64,000 nucleotides of DNA from Bowmanella dokdonensis (GTDB taxonomy: Bacteria; Pseudomonadota; Gammaproteobacteria; Enterobacterales; Alteromonadaceae). The notes under the pieces are model-generated. The model saw only the letters and a program-made list of their open reading frames with translations. It searched no databases and was not told the origin of the DNA. Every line of letters starts with the position of its first letter. Positions within the stretch are counted from its first letter, which is position 1. The translations under genes were made by a program, and so were the position numbers. The stretch spans positions 1 to 64,000 of the forward strand of contig NZ_JAFKCV010000016.1 of assembly GCF_017254865.1 (NCBI RefSeq). Direction: 5' to 3'. Shown in pieces: positions 33,564-43,446 of the stretch.

Positions 33564-34811
33564 CTAAAAACGGCTGAACAAGCCCCTCGTATCCACCACC
33601 ACCTTGGTATTAATATCGTTACTGGAGAGGGCCTTAAACGGCTTGTGATCGACCAGTACGACCAGCACATTGGCTCTTTCCAATGCCTCGGGCAAGCTGA
33701 CCAGTTGAATATTTTTGTTTTGCAGCTTTTCAGGCAGGCAGTCGATGTTGGGCTCCACCGCTAGTATTTGTCCCACATTGGCGTTGGCCAACTGAAGGGT
33801 AATATCCAGGGCCGGACTCTCCCGCAAGTCGTCAATATCAGCCTTGAACGCCAGCCCCATACAGGCGATGACAGGACGCTTGAACTGGTCGGCTGCCGCT
33901 TTGACCTTGCCGATAACATATTCCGGCTTGTGGTCATTGATTTCTCTGGCGGTGCGTATGATTCTCGCCGACTCCGGCGCTGAATCGACGATAAACCAGG
34001 GATCCACCGCAATGCAGTGGCCGCCCACGCCCGGGCCGGGCCGAAGTATATTCACCCGCGGGTGGCGGTTGGCCAGGGCAATCAATTCCCATACATCGAT
34101 TTTCAGCTCGTCACAGATAATCGACAACTCGTTGGCGAAGGCAATGTTAACGTCCCGAAACGAATTCTCGGTCAATTTTGCCATCTCGGCAGTGCGGGCA
34201 TTGGTCGGGATACACTCCCCCCTGACGAAATGCTTGTATAGCTGAATCGCCCGATCGCAACATTTCGGGGTGAGGCCGCCAATAATCCTGTCGTTGGAAA
34301 CCAGCTCTTCGAGCACCCTTCCTGGAAGAACTCGCTCTGGACAATGGGCCACGTTGACATTTGGCTCTGCTGCGCCCTGGCCGGGAAAGTGCAAATCCGG
34401 CCGGTATTCCTGTAGCCAGGCTGCCAGTTTTTCAGTCGCTCCTACCGGAGAGGTCGATTCCAGAATGACCAGATTGCCTTTCTCCAACACAGGAGCAATG
34501 GCTTTGGCTGCTTTTTCTATATAGCTCAGATCCGGTTGATTTCCGTCCTTAAAGGGGGTGGGGACGGCGATCATAAAAGCATCGGCCGGCTCCGGCGTCA
34601 TGGACGCCCGCAACTTACCCATGGTCACGGCAGCCTGAACCACCATGTCCAGATCAGGTTCGACAATATGAACCTTACCCTGATTGATGGTGTCCACCGC
34701 TTTTTGTGAAACATCCAGACCAATGACTTCGATGCCGCGAGAAGCAATCACGGCGGCAGTCGGCAGCCCGATATAACCCAAACCCACCACTGAGACTTTG
34801 TTAAACACCAT
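33564..34811 (-). CDS. wecC: UDP-N-acetyl-D-mannosamine dehydrogenase
   Basis: A 415-residue NAD-dependent dehydrogenase that oxidises UDP-ManNAc to UDP-ManNAcA in the cytoplasm. The Rossmann motif is VGLGYIGLPTA at residues 8-18. The catalytic Cys lies in GPGVGGHCIAVDPW, and the AEMAKLTENSFRDVNIA helix gives the active-site Lys and Asn. Length and motifs fit WecC rather than UDP-glucose dehydrogenase. It works in sequence with WecB, encoded two genes upstream, to supply an acidic sugar for the exopolysaccharide. Confidence 0.93.
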   Translation of the reverse strand: MVFNKVSVVGLGYIGLPTAAVIASRGIEVIGLDVSQKAVDTINQGKVHIVEPDLDMVVQAAVTMGKLRASMTPEPADAFMIAVPTPFKDGNQPDLSYIEKAAKAIAPVLEKGNLVILESTSPVGATEKLAAWLQEYRPDLHFPGQGAAEPNVNVAHCPERVLPGRVLEELVSNDRIIGGLTPKCCDRAIQLYKHFVRGECIPTNARTAEMAKLTENSFRDVNIAFANELSIICDELKIDVWELIALANRHPRVNILRPGPGVGGHCIAVDPWFIVDSAPESARIIRTAREINDHKPEYVIGKVKAAADQFKRPVIACMGLAFKADIDDLRESPALDITLQLANANVGQILAVEPNIDCLPEKLQNKNIQLVSLPEALERANVLVVLVDHKPFKALSSNDINTKVVVDTRGLFSRF

Positions 34812-34913
34812 ATAAAACCCAACACCTGATAGTTAAATGACAAAATTTTATGAATGACTTCAGGCTATCTACACGCCATTGCCATTCTATCCACGAATAT
34901 TTTCCACGTCCGG

Positions 34914-36143
34914 CTAGTGGTTCACACCACCGGGCTGCTCCTCTATCGCAAAGTTTAGGGTTCCTTGCAGGGTTTCCCACTTATAGGCTGTTCCCTGCAA
35001 TCCTGCCCTATCCTCAGCCAGAATGGATTGAATGCTGTCGCCGTCCAGGGAACGGCCAAATTCAACCCTACCTGCCTCTTCACCGAGCATTTTCTGAAGC
35101 ATGATATCGCCCAATTCTTTACGGTAGTGCGCTGGCTCCCAATACCACTGCATGGGCTCTGTCGATTTGCCTACCGGAAACGCTTCGGTTGTAAAGTCAC
35201 TGAAGCCGCTGAAATCCCAGAAATAAACCCGTTCTGAACTGACACTTGTGGCCAGATCCGCCAGCATCAGTTTCCACTGATTAAAAGACTGCCAATATCC
35301 TAACTCCGCCAACAAATGCAGATAACTGTAATGGTAGGGGCTGGTAAATGCGTAGACCTGGATACCCTGGCCAGTGGCCTGCCCGATAAAGCCGCTCAGC
35401 CTGTTCATGTAAGGATTTTCCTGCTCGGTATTGAGCAGTTTAAATTGCCGGGAAGTCAAACCCTTTTGCAGTGAAATAAATTTTTGTCTGAACAACGGGG
35501 CAATACCTTCGTGCCTGATGATATCAATATATTCACCCGCCGTATTGAAACCCAGTGGCGTAATACTGTTCACCTCCTCACTCTGATTTAGCGTCGTCCT
35601 GATACTGGCGGTGGTCGCATCGAGTGAAAAGAACAGCGACGACTTTTCTTTCAGCCGGAATACGGACGCAGACAGGGTATCCTCGCCCAATCCCTCCAGT
35701 CTGCTCAGATACTCCGGCGGTACCTGGGAAATTGCGCCATCCTCAGGTAGCAGGAAATCCAGGAAGTCGATGCTGAGAAAGATCATCTCCACGCCGCCAC
35801 AATGCATACTCTGCAGCACATTTTCAGCATAATCCAGTTGCATAGGGAGATCGGCGCCAGGCAGTGCCAGGTTATACACTGTCTTCCCCTCAAACAGGGG
35901 ATGTGTCGGGTCCAGGCCCATCTCAGGTCTGGAATTTCCCACGATCAATACGTTTGGACAGACCTCAAGGCTCCGGTAAGCTTTCACCACTCTGGAACGC
36001 AGCTCCGCCTCAGGCTTTAACCTGTTAAACCCCGCATAGGTATCCGACCAATACATAGCGAAGGGATCCACCAGCCAATTAAAACTGCAGATCCCTACCA
36101 AGACCGCTATAAAGGCCGAGGTGAACCAGTACAGGAAATTCAT
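34914..36143 (-). CDS. SGNH-like exported protein, putative polysaccharide O-acetylation accessory
   Basis: A 409-residue protein with one N-terminal membrane/signal segment (residues about 4-25). VLIVGNSRPEMGLDP gives a GxSx-type motif placed like the nucleophile of AlgJ/AlgX-style SGNH enzymes, and EPAHYRKELG near 325 could supply the His. The usual DxxH is not clear, so catalysis is uncertain. The gene is 8 bp after the MBOAT gene, the same partnership as AlgI with AlgJ or AlgX: MBOAT moves acyl groups over the membrane and the SGNH partner places them on the polymer. Confidence 0.65.
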   Translation of the reverse strand: MNFLYWFTSAFIAVLVGICSFNWLVDPFAMYWSDTYAGFNRLKPEAELRSRVVKAYRSLEVCPNVLIVGNSRPEMGLDPTHPLFEGKTVYNLALPGADLPMQLDYAENVLQSMHCGGVEMIFLSIDFLDFLLPEDGAISQVPPEYLSRLEGLGEDTLSASVFRLKEKSSLFFSLDATTASIRTTLNQSEEVNSITPLGFNTAGEYIDIIRHEGIAPLFRQKFISLQKGLTSRQFKLLNTEQENPYMNRLSGFIGQATGQGIQVYAFTSPYHYSYLHLLAELGYWQSFNQWKLMLADLATSVSSERVYFWDFSGFSDFTTEAFPVGKSTEPMQWYWEPAHYRKELGDIMLQKMLGEEAGRVEFGRSLDGDSIQSILAEDRAGLQGTAYKWETLQGTLNFAIEEQPGGVNH

Positions 36144-36151
36144 CGATCCCC

Positions 36152-37717
36152 CTAAAACTGAAAGTACAGGAATTCACTGACCTGGAAGAGTGTCAGTACC
36201 GAGAGGGCGGCCAGCACCCCCACGAAGATAGCCCATCCCGTTGAGGGAATGAAAACCACCTTGCGCCCTAGCCTGAATATTGGCCAGAATGCATCTTTCC
36301 GTTCAAAGTGATTGGCGCTCAGGGAAGGCTGATGGGTGCCGAATATATCCTGGACATTGGGCATGACCAGGGCGATGGCCATCAGAGCAGCCACCCAACA
36401 CCAATTCAGTACAAATTGACTCCCTCCCCCATGGCTTTGTGTCACGCCCATGTCTTTCAGGATGACACCTATCTCTCCCATCCGGCTGAGTATGCCCTGA
36501 GGCAGGGCTATGCCATTGCCCCCCACCATTGCTTGCAGCATGCCCATCGCCCCATCCAGCGTTGTGGCCCTGAAAAAGACCCAGCCGATTACAACAGCGA
36601 ACATGGTCAGCAGCCAGGCCAGAAACAGATACAAGCGAGAGTGTGTTGCTCCCAACCCCAGCTTTTTCATCAAGTGGGCCCAGGCATGACTGACCGACAG
36701 ATATGCACCATGCAGGGCACCCCAGATGACAAAATTCCAGCCGGCGCCATGCCAAAGCCCACCCAGCAACATAGTGATCATCAGGTTCGTATAACGTCTT
36801 GACGGCCCCACCCTATTGCCTCCCAGTGGAATATACAGATAGTCACGTAAAAAGCGGGATAGTGTCATATGCCAGCGGCGCCAGAATTCAGAGATATTGG
36901 CGGCCTTGTAAGGTGAGTAAAAATTCAGTGGCAATATAATCCCAAACATCCTCGCCAATCCCAGGGCCATGTCGGAGTAACCGGAAAAGTCGAAGTAGAG
37001 TTGAAAGGTATAGGCCAGGGCTCCCCCCCAGGCACTGAAAAAATCCAGGCTGGTACCGGTATCCGCCGCTGCGAAGACCGGATTGGCATAGAGTGCAATC
37101 CCGTCAGCCAGAACGGTTTTTTTGAACAACCCGATAGAGAAGATACTCAGGCCGATGATCAGGTTCTGCTTCGATAATGCGAAGGGGTGGCTGCTGGCAA
37201 ACTGGGGCAGCATTTCCTTATGGTGAACGATTGGACCGGCTATGAGCTGAGGAAAAAAGGAGACGAATAATGCGTAATGCAGAAACCGGTATTCCTTCGT
37301 TTTTCCCTGGTAAGAATCGATCAGATAAGCAATTTGCTGGAAAGTATAAAATGAAATCGCCAGGGGAAGAATGATGTCACCCAGGCTGAAATGCGTATCG
37401 AACAGGTTGTTCAGATTAAAAAGAATGAAGCCCGCATATTTGTAATAGGCCAGCAATATCAGGTTGACTGAAATTCCAAAAACCAGGAAGGCTTTTCCCC
37501 CCACCTTGCCCAGATGCTTGCCCAGAAAGTAATTGAACAACATGGAAAGTAGCAGAAGCAGCAGGTAGGCTGGCTTCCACCAGGCATAAAAAAACAGTGA
37601 GCTGACAACCAGCACTGCAATAGCCGCCTGATTGCCAAAGTGCCGGGCAAAGTTGAAAAACAGTACCAGGCACAAGGGTAGAAACAGGAAGATAAACTCT
37701 GGGGAATTAAAGAGCAT
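36152..37717 (-). CDS. MBOAT-family O-acyltransferase, AlgI-like
   Basis: A 521-residue inner-membrane protein with about eleven hydrophobic segments. The family pattern includes PLGGNRVG, SEFWRRWHMTLSRFLRDY and the catalytic His in LLGGLWHGAGWNFVIWG near 325. AlgI relatives transfer acetyl groups from a cytoplasmic donor across the membrane for O-acetylation of exported polysaccharide. It is followed by the SGNH-like gene and preceded by wecB, placing acetylation in the same operon as UDP-ManNAcA synthesis. Confidence 0.93.
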   Translation of the reverse strand: MLFNSPEFIFLFLPLCLVLFFNFARHFGNQAAIAVLVVSSLFFYAWWKPAYLLLLLLSMLFNYFLGKHLGKVGGKAFLVFGISVNLILLAYYKYAGFILFNLNNLFDTHFSLGDIILPLAISFYTFQQIAYLIDSYQGKTKEYRFLHYALFVSFFPQLIAGPIVHHKEMLPQFASSHPFALSKQNLIIGLSIFSIGLFKKTVLADGIALYANPVFAAADTGTSLDFFSAWGGALAYTFQLYFDFSGYSDMALGLARMFGIILPLNFYSPYKAANISEFWRRWHMTLSRFLRDYLYIPLGGNRVGPSRRYTNLMITMLLGGLWHGAGWNFVIWGALHGAYLSVSHAWAHLMKKLGLGATHSRLYLFLAWLLTMFAVVIGWVFFRATTLDGAMGMLQAMVGGNGIALPQGILSRMGEIGVILKDMGVTQSHGGGSQFVLNWCWVAALMAIALVMPNVQDIFGTHQPSLSANHFERKDAFWPIFRLGRKVVFIPSTGWAIFVGVLAALSVLTLFQVSEFLYFQF

Positions 37718-37825
37718 GACTTCGTCCTTGAGATTTCATCTCAACCTTCCTTACACAACTGTTCAGATAACGCTCTGCATGACGACATAACAGATCCCAC
37801 CAGCACAGGCTTTGAGAAAACCAGC

Positions 37826-38950
37826 TTAAATCTGCACAATGACCTTGGCGATACGCTCGCAAGCTTTGCCGTCGCCATAGGGATTATGCGCGAACGCCAT
37901 CTCCTCAAAGGCCGCCTCATCATCAAGGAGTTGATTGGCATTTGCCAGTATCACCTCTTTATCAGTCCCCACCAGTCTCACCGTACCCGCGGCAACTGCT
38001 TCGGGACGCTCAGTGGTATCCCGCATAACCAATACCGGCTTGCCCAGACTGGGGGCTTCTTCCTGTACCCCCCCGGAATCGGTCAGAATCAGGTGCGCCC
38101 GGTTCATCAGATAAACAAAAGGCAGGTAGTCCTGTGGATCGATCAAAAATACATCGGCCTGCTGGTTGAGGATTCGATTAACCGGTTCCTGCACATTTGG
38201 ATTCAAATGAACCGGATAAAGAACCTGCACATCTCCCCGCTGGGCCAACGCCTTCAACGCCTGACAAATCTGTTCAAACCCGCCGCCAAAGCTCTCGCGA
38301 CGATGGCCGGTCACCAGGATCAGCTTCTTGTTGGGATCAAGAAAATTGAAGCGCTCGGCCATGCTGCGATTAAGCGCCTGATCGGTCTGCACCCTGTCAA
38401 CTACCGACAACAGGGCGTCGATCACGGTATTACCTGTGACATATATATTGTCCGGACTCACATTCTCTTTAAGAAGGTTGTCACGGGCCGTATCAGTGGG
38501 AGCAAAGTGATAACGGGTCAGGGACCCGGTCAGTTTACGGTTGGCTTCTTCAGGCCAGGGACTAAGCAAGTTGCCTGTCCGCAAGCCGGCTTCCACATGA
38601 CCAACAGGAATTTTCTGATAAAAAGCGGCAAGCGAGGCGGTAAAGGTGGTGGTGGTATCCCCATGCACCAGGACCAAATCGGGTCTGGCCTGGGCAAATA
38701 CATCCCGCAATCCTAATAATGCTTTGCTGGTAATGTCGTAAAGATCCTGGCCGGGCTGCATCAGATCAAGATCATAATCCGGACTCAGGTTAAACAGCGA
38801 CAATACCTGATCCAGCATTTCCCGGTGCTGGGCAGTCACGCAGACCTGGCACTCAATCCCTTGCATGCTCTTTAGCTGTAACGCCAGTGGCGCCATTTTA
38901 ATGGCTTCAGGACGGGTACCAAAAACCAACATGACTCGTTTCATTGCCAA
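37826..38950 (-). CDS. wecB: UDP-N-acetylglucosamine 2-epimerase (non-hydrolysing)
   Basis: A 374-residue GT-B-fold enzyme converting UDP-GlcNAc to UDP-ManNAc. Diagnostic segments are [13 protein letters not shown] at the start, [28 protein letters not shown] and [16 protein letters not shown]. Met1 or Met3 (38944) could be used. It is first of the minus-strand operon with MBOAT, SGNH-like, wecC and prsT. A possible sigma-54 element lies 55-70 bp upstream. Confidence 0.95.
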   Translation of the reverse strand: MAMKRVMLVFGTRPEAIKMAPLALQLKSMQGIECQVCVTAQHREMLDQVLSLFNLSPDYDLDLMQPGQDLYDITSKALLGLRDVFAQARPDLVLVHGDTTTTFTASLAAFYQKIPVGHVEAGLRTGNLLSPWPEEANRKLTGSLTRYHFAPTDTARDNLLKENVSPDNIYVTGNTVIDALLSVVDRVQTDQALNRSMAERFNFLDPNKKLILVTGHRRESFGGGFEQICQALKALAQRGDVQVLYPVHLNPNVQEPVNRILNQQADVFLIDPQDYLPFVYLMNRAHLILTDSGGVQEEAPSLGKPVLVMRDTTERPEAVAAGTVRLVGTDKEVILANANQLLDDEAAFEEMAFAHNPYGDGKACERIAKVIVQI

Positions 38951-39273
38951 CTTCCTTTATTGGATATTTATTATTTGCGCTGCAATTGTTACGGGGTATT
39001 TACCTTGCAAAGGTCCGGCCTCGTCCTCGTTGGACGAAAAACAGAGCCCAGTGCCTGCTGAGTAAAAACCTTAGCCCATGTAAGTCTGCCCTTCCGCGTC
39101 TGGCAGATATCGGATCAGCCTGGATTCCTGACTCATCGAGCGGACTGTATTTGCCATCCGGCTTCGTATTTTAACTAGACAGCTATTACCGCAACATTCA
39201 AGATATCCATTCTTCCATCATTTTTTCAGCGAAGAAACCGATTTAGGCAGCAAACAAAGAGATTCAGTGAATA
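38951..39273. other. Divergent spacer between wecB and the acyl-CoA ligase gene
   Basis: These 323 bp hold no credible gene. A TTGCAA at 39005-39010 is shared by two overlapping GG-N10-GC arrangements, one on each strand. The minus-strand version (39006-39021, AGGCCGG-ACCT-TTGCA) is the better match. The remaining spacer shows only short direct and inverted repeats of doubtful meaning. Confidence 0.45.
39006..39021 (-). promoter_or_regulatory. Possible sigma-54 promoter of the wecB operon
   Basis: AGGCCGG-ACCT-TTGCA keeps the GG-N10-GC spacing and a perfect -12 element, but the -24 element matches TGGCACG at only four of seven positions. The leader would be about 45-50 bases. It is weaker than the promoters of the PEP-CTERM genes. 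Confidence 0.3.
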
Positions 39274-40842
39274 ATGGATTGTTTTTTTCACCACCTCATC
39301 GCAAACAGCACCAGGCATTTCCCTGATCACCCAGCCTTGCTTTACAAGCAATCGCCCCTCAGTTATCAGCAACTGCACCAGGCAGTGGAGATCACTGCCA
39401 GCGGCCTCGCAAGCCTGGGGCTGGAGCGTTATGACAGGGTGGCCATATTTCTTCCCAAAACCCCCGAAAATATCATTAGTATGCTGGCAGCCAGCAGAGC
39501 TGGGGGAGTGTTTGTCCCCGTCAATCCGGTCCTGAAAGCCAGACAGGTTCAACATATACTCAATGACTGCCAGACCCGTATCCTGATTACCAGTAGCGAT
39601 CGGCTCAAAGGTCTGGCGGAGATTCTGCCTGAAACCGGGGTGACACAGGTTATACTCACCGACAAGCCCCTTGAAGGCTTTGATCTGCTCCCGCAGCACC
39701 TTTTCGCTCACCTGCCGATGCAGACAATGCCCCGCTCCCCCGGGACTGACAATGATATGGCGGCAATACTGTACACCTCTGGCAGCACCGGGTTACCCAA
39801 AGGGGTGGTATTGTCCCACCGCAACCTGGTCTGTGGCGCCCATAGCGTCGCCAGCTACCTGAAAAACCACCAACAAGACGTGATTCTGGCTTTGCTGCCC
39901 CTTAGCTTCGATTACGGCTTGAGCCAGGTGACCACTGCTTTCGTGGTGGGAGCAAGTTGTGTGTTACTCGATTATCTTTTGCCCAATGATGTGATCAAAG
40001 CAGTACAGCATCATCAGGTCACCGGCTTAGCCGCTGTGCCGCCCCTGTGGCAACAACTGATGGCACTGAACTGGCAGGACGCAGGTCAGTCCGTCCGTTA
40101 TTTTACCAACAGCGGCGGGGCCATGCCCGCGCCGACCCTGGCTAAGCTGCGTGCTACCTTCAGCAATGCCAGTCCCTATCTGATGTACGGACTGACCGAA
40201 GCCTTCAGAAGCACGTTTCTTCCCCCGGAAGAAGTCGACAAACGTCCGGGCTCCATGGGGAAGGCCATTCCCAATGCCGAAATTCTGGTGGTAAGAAAAG
40301 ACGGCAGCGAGTGCGATCCGGAAGAGCCCGGCGAATTGGTGCATCGTGGACCACTGGTCAGCCTGGGATACTGGAATGCACCGGAAAAGACCGCAGAACG
40401 ATTCAAACCGGCCCCGGCAAAACTGACGGGGCTGATGCTACCAGAACTCGCCGTCTGGTCAGGAGATCAGGTCAGGAAGGATGCCGACGGCTACCTTTAT
40501 TTCGTCGGTCGTAATGACGAGATGATAAAGACCTCAGGCTATCGTGTCAGCCCAATGGAAGTGGAGGAAGCCTGCTACGAAGCATCGACCGATATCGCCG
40601 AAGCCCTGGCCTGCGGCGTCCCTGATCCTATGCTGGGACAGGCCATTGCCGTGCGCATTGTGCTCAAACCAGGTTGTGAGGAAGACAAGGATAGCATTCT
40701 GCGCCTGCTCAAACGTCAGCTACCCAACTTTATGCATCCCAAATGGTTGGAACTGGTTGCAGAGTTGCCCCGCAACCCTAATGGTAAGGTGGACAGAAGC
40801 GCCATCAGCAAAGAATTGAAGGAGACCTACGGCAATGCGTAA
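39274..40842 (+). CDS. Acyl-CoA ligase (AMP-forming), exosortase A system-associated
   Basis: A 522-residue ANL-superfamily enzyme. The P-loop-like motif is LYTSGSTGLPKG near 170, with YGLTEAFRS and the C-terminal hinge YFVGRNDEMIKTSGYRVS, and a catalytic Lys in PNGKVDRSAI near the end. It would activate a carboxylic acid as adenylate, then thioester. This family is encoded beside the PLP decarboxylase in exosortase-A loci, exactly as here: the two genes overlap by 8 bases. Its natural acid is unknown. The spacer before it is long (323 bp) and divergent from wecB. Confidence 0.9.
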   Translation: MDCFFHHLIANSTRHFPDHPALLYKQSPLSYQQLHQAVEITASGLASLGLERYDRVAIFLPKTPENIISMLAASRAGGVFVPVNPVLKARQVQHILNDCQTRILITSSDRLKGLAEILPETGVTQVILTDKPLEGFDLLPQHLFAHLPMQTMPRSPGTDNDMAAILYTSGSTGLPKGVVLSHRNLVCGAHSVASYLKNHQQDVILALLPLSFDYGLSQVTTAFVVGASCVLLDYLLPNDVIKAVQHHQVTGLAAVPPLWQQLMALNWQDAGQSVRYFTNSGGAMPAPTLAKLRATFSNASPYLMYGLTEAFRSTFLPPEEVDKRPGSMGKAIPNAEILVVRKDGSECDPEEPGELVHRGPLVSLGYWNAPEKTAERFKPAPAKLTGLMLPELAVWSGDQVRKDADGYLYFVGRNDEMIKTSGYRVSPMEVEEACYEASTDIAEALACGVPDPMLGQAIAVRIVLKPGCEEDKDSILRLLKRQLPNFMHPKWLELVAELPRNPNGKVDRSAISKELKETYGNA

Positions 40843-42070
40843 CCACCTGCCCCAACACGCCGACATGCTGCAGTTCGAGGTGCAGGACCAGCAGTTACTG
40901 GTGGGAGGAAAATCCCTCGAACAGATTGCCTGCATGCTCGACAAAGAAGTCTTTTATGCCTACGACAGACGAGTCGTCAAAGCCCAGATAGATAAATTTC
41001 ATCAGCATATTCCCAGCGCGATCAAGCTGCATTACGCCATCAAGGCCAACCCCTATCCGCCATTGGTGCAGGCCATGCGTCCCTGGGTGGAAGGTTTCGA
41101 TGTGGCCTCGCAAAAAGAAATGCTGATTGCCCTGCAAAGCGGTATGCCGGTCAGGGATATCAGCTTTGCCGGTCCCAGCAAGCAAGCACCGGAAATCCGT
41201 GCCGCCATTGCTTCAGGGGTGACGCTGCATGTGGAGTCTGAGACAGAACTGGCAAGGGCCATAGAGCTTGGCAGGCAACTGGGCACCAAGCCGGTCATCG
41301 CCTTTCGGGTCAATCCGGCCTTCGAGCTAAAGGCGTCGGGCATGAAAATGGGCGGCGGTCCTAAACAATTCGGTATCGATGAGGAACGGCTGTTTGAGCT
41401 GCTCCCCACCCTGGATTATTCGGAGTTTGAGTTCAGGGGGTTTCATATCTTCTGGGGTTCGCAGAACCTCCGCAGCGACGCCATTGTCGATGCGCACAAC
41501 AACACCTTTGCCCTGGCCAGACAGTTGCTGAAACTGACCCCGGTGCCTGTGCAGACCATTAACCTGGGCGGCGGCCTGGGCATTCCGTATTTTCCGGGCG
41601 AATCCAGACTCGATCTGGCGCCGGTAGGGGAGAACCTGCAGCGTTTGCTGGAAGACTATCCTGATCTGGCTGCCCTGGAGCTGGTGATAGAGCTGGGACG
41701 TTTCCTGGTGGCCGAAGGCGGTATCTACGCCAGTCGCATTACCGATATTAAACTATCCAGGGGCCAGACATTTCTGATGACCAATGGCGGACTGCACCAT
41801 CATCTGTCCAATTCCGGAAATTTTGGGCAGGTTATCCGCAAAAACTACCCCGTTGCCCTGGGTAATAAGATGGGACAGCCTGCCAGCGAAGAGAAGGTAA
41901 CAGCCGTCGGCCCCCTGTGCACCCCGCTGGACACCCTTGCCGACAAGATGGCGCTGCCCCAAGCCGAAATCGGTGACTGGCTGGTGGTATTTCAATCCGG
42001 CGCCTACGGACCGACTGCCAGCCCACAGGATTTTCTCGGCCATCCTCATGTTGCTGAAATATTGCTGTGA
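40835..42070 (+). CDS. Pyridoxal-dependent decarboxylase, exosortase A system-associated
   Basis: A 411-residue fold-type III PLP decarboxylase related to diaminopimelate and ornithine decarboxylases. The PLP lysine is in HYAIKANPYP near residue 69. NLGGGLGIPYF binds phosphate, VIELGRFLVAEGG adds the conserved Glu/Gly-Arg, and VGPLCTPLD carries the active-site Cys. It decarboxylates an amino acid still unidentified for this subfamily. Translation is coupled to the acyl-CoA ligase by an 8-base overlap, and the beta-helix gene follows within 4 bp. A product amine joined to the activated acid is a reasonable hypothesis. Confidence 0.9.
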   Translation: MRNHLPQHADMLQFEVQDQQLLVGGKSLEQIACMLDKEVFYAYDRRVVKAQIDKFHQHIPSAIKLHYAIKANPYPPLVQAMRPWVEGFDVASQKEMLIALQSGMPVRDISFAGPSKQAPEIRAAIASGVTLHVESETELARAIELGRQLGTKPVIAFRVNPAFELKASGMKMGGGPKQFGIDEERLFELLPTLDYSEFEFRGFHIFWGSQNLRSDAIVDAHNNTFALARQLLKLTPVPVQTINLGGGLGIPYFPGESRLDLAPVGENLQRLLEDYPDLAALELVIELGRFLVAEGGIYASRITDIKLSRGQTFLMTNGGLHHHLSNSGNFGQVIRKNYPVALGNKMGQPASEEKVTAVGPLCTPLDTLADKMALPQAEIGDWLVVFQSGAYGPTASPQDFLGHPHVAEILL

Positions 42071-42073
42071 CCT

Positions 42074-43366
42074 ATGGGCGCCCGCAAAACCAAATGGTTG
42101 GCTAGCTGCGTCCTGCTATTTGGCGCAGCAGTCTTTTCCCTTTTCTGTGTGCTGAACAGCAATTTCGGTTATGAGTGGGGCCTAAAAGCGCAACAGTATA
42201 TTGAAATGAACCTGACAGCACAGTGGGGGGTACGTAAGAGCTTATTCAACACGGCACAGGCCATCATCCGGCAGTTTCCAAGCCCCTCCCCGGTTCAGTT
42301 TGACAGAGACCTCTCCGAGGTAGGCGCGCGGACAGACTACAACCCGTTGCCAGTTGCTGATCTGGCGATGCATGAAATTGTTCACATAGAGTCAGAATCT
42401 GAGCTGCTGTCAGCATTGCGCAAGGCACGACCCGGACAATTGTTGTTGCTTCGCAGGGGCACCTATCGCCTCAATCAACACAGAATAGAGACAGGCGCTG
42501 CTGGCACGGCATCCCAACCCATCATCCTGGCAGCCGGCAAACTGGGAGACGTTGAAATTCATCTGCAGTCCACAGAAGGCTTCTACATTGACAAGTCGTA
42601 CTGGAAAATTGTTAATCTGACCCTCCGTGGGACCTGCCATGAACAGACCCAATGCGACCACGCAGTGCACCTGGCAGGAAACGCCGACTACGTCGCACTG
42701 GAGAATAACCGTTTTATCGATTTCAATGCCCACCTGAAAAGCAACGGGAAGCCAGTCGGCCAGACCCTGCAATTCCCGGACAATGTGCTGATACGCCACA
42801 ATGATTTTCTCAACCAGAGCATCCGCCAAGGTGGAAGTCCCGCCTCCCCCATTGACGTGGTGGGTGGGGACAACTGGCATATCAGCGATAACTTTGTTGC
42901 CGATTTCAGTCGTATGGTTCATGGCCGCCCCAGTACCGTGTACGGCATCTACCTCAAAGGTGGCGGCAGAAATGGCCGGCTTGAAAACAACTTAATCAAC
43001 TGCGCTTGGCGGCTTCCTCACCAATCATCCCTGGATAGCCGCATAGGCCTTTCTCTTGGTAACGGCGGTACGGACCCGGCATTTTGCCAGAGCCCTGAAT
43101 GTGCCTATGAACACAGCGGTGGCGTCATCAGCAACAATCTGATCCTTAATTGCAGCAATGACGTGGCTATCTACTTGAATAAGGCTGAGGATACCCTGGT
43201 CAGCAACAACGTGCTGCTCAATACACTGGGTTTAGATGCGAGGTTTTCTGCCACTACAGTTGTCGCCGAGTACAACCAGATGCATGGGAGAATCAAGACC
43301 CGGGACGGGGCAACCATCGACGCGCAAAATAATCGCTACCTGCCCCTTAATGGAAGCCTTGAGTAG
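42074..43366 (+). CDS. Exported right-handed beta-helix protein
   Basis: A 430-residue protein with an N-terminal membrane or signal segment (WLASCVLLFGAAVFSLFCVL). From about 95 to the end it shows parallel beta-helix coils of the pectate-lyase/chondroitinase-B kind: ELLSALRKARPGQLLLLRRGTYRL, split by coils such as NRFIDFNAH and NNLILNCSNDVAIYLNKAEDTLVSNN, each within the limit of one or two turns. The fold typifies polysaccharide lyases and epimerases. Catalytic residues cannot be assigned. It is four bases after the PLP decarboxylase gene, so it is in that operon and may trim or epimerise the exopolymer. Confidence 0.75.
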   Translation: MGARKTKWLASCVLLFGAAVFSLFCVLNSNFGYEWGLKAQQYIEMNLTAQWGVRKSLFNTAQAIIRQFPSPSPVQFDRDLSEVGARTDYNPLPVADLAMHEIVHIESESELLSALRKARPGQLLLLRRGTYRLNQHRIETGAAGTASQPIILAAGKLGDVEIHLQSTEGFYIDKSYWKIVNLTLRGTCHEQTQCDHAVHLAGNADYVALENNRFIDFNAHLKSNGKPVGQTLQFPDNVLIRHNDFLNQSIRQGGSPASPIDVVGGDNWHISDNFVADFSRMVHGRPSTVYGIYLKGGGRNGRLENNLINCAWRLPHQSSLDSRIGLSLGNGGTDPAFCQSPECAYEHSGGVISNNLILNCSNDVAIYLNKAEDTLVSNNVLLNTLGLDARFSATTVVAEYNQMHGRIKTRDGATIDAQNNRYLPLNGSLE

Positions 43367-43446
43367 TATCTGCCAGCCCCTGCTGATGGCAAACGCGAAC
43401 TCCTGGGGAAATCATGCCATGATAAGCGTCAGATACGCTGACAACG

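Noticed and set aside
34864-34877. Minus-strand TGGCGTG-TAGA-TAGCC before wecC
   Set aside because: Spacing is right but the -12 element lacks the TTGC core; wecC is more likely read through from wecB.
38994-39009. Plus-strand GG-N10-GC site before the acyl-CoA ligase gene
   Set aside because: Only the -12 part is good and it would leave a leader of about 250 bases.
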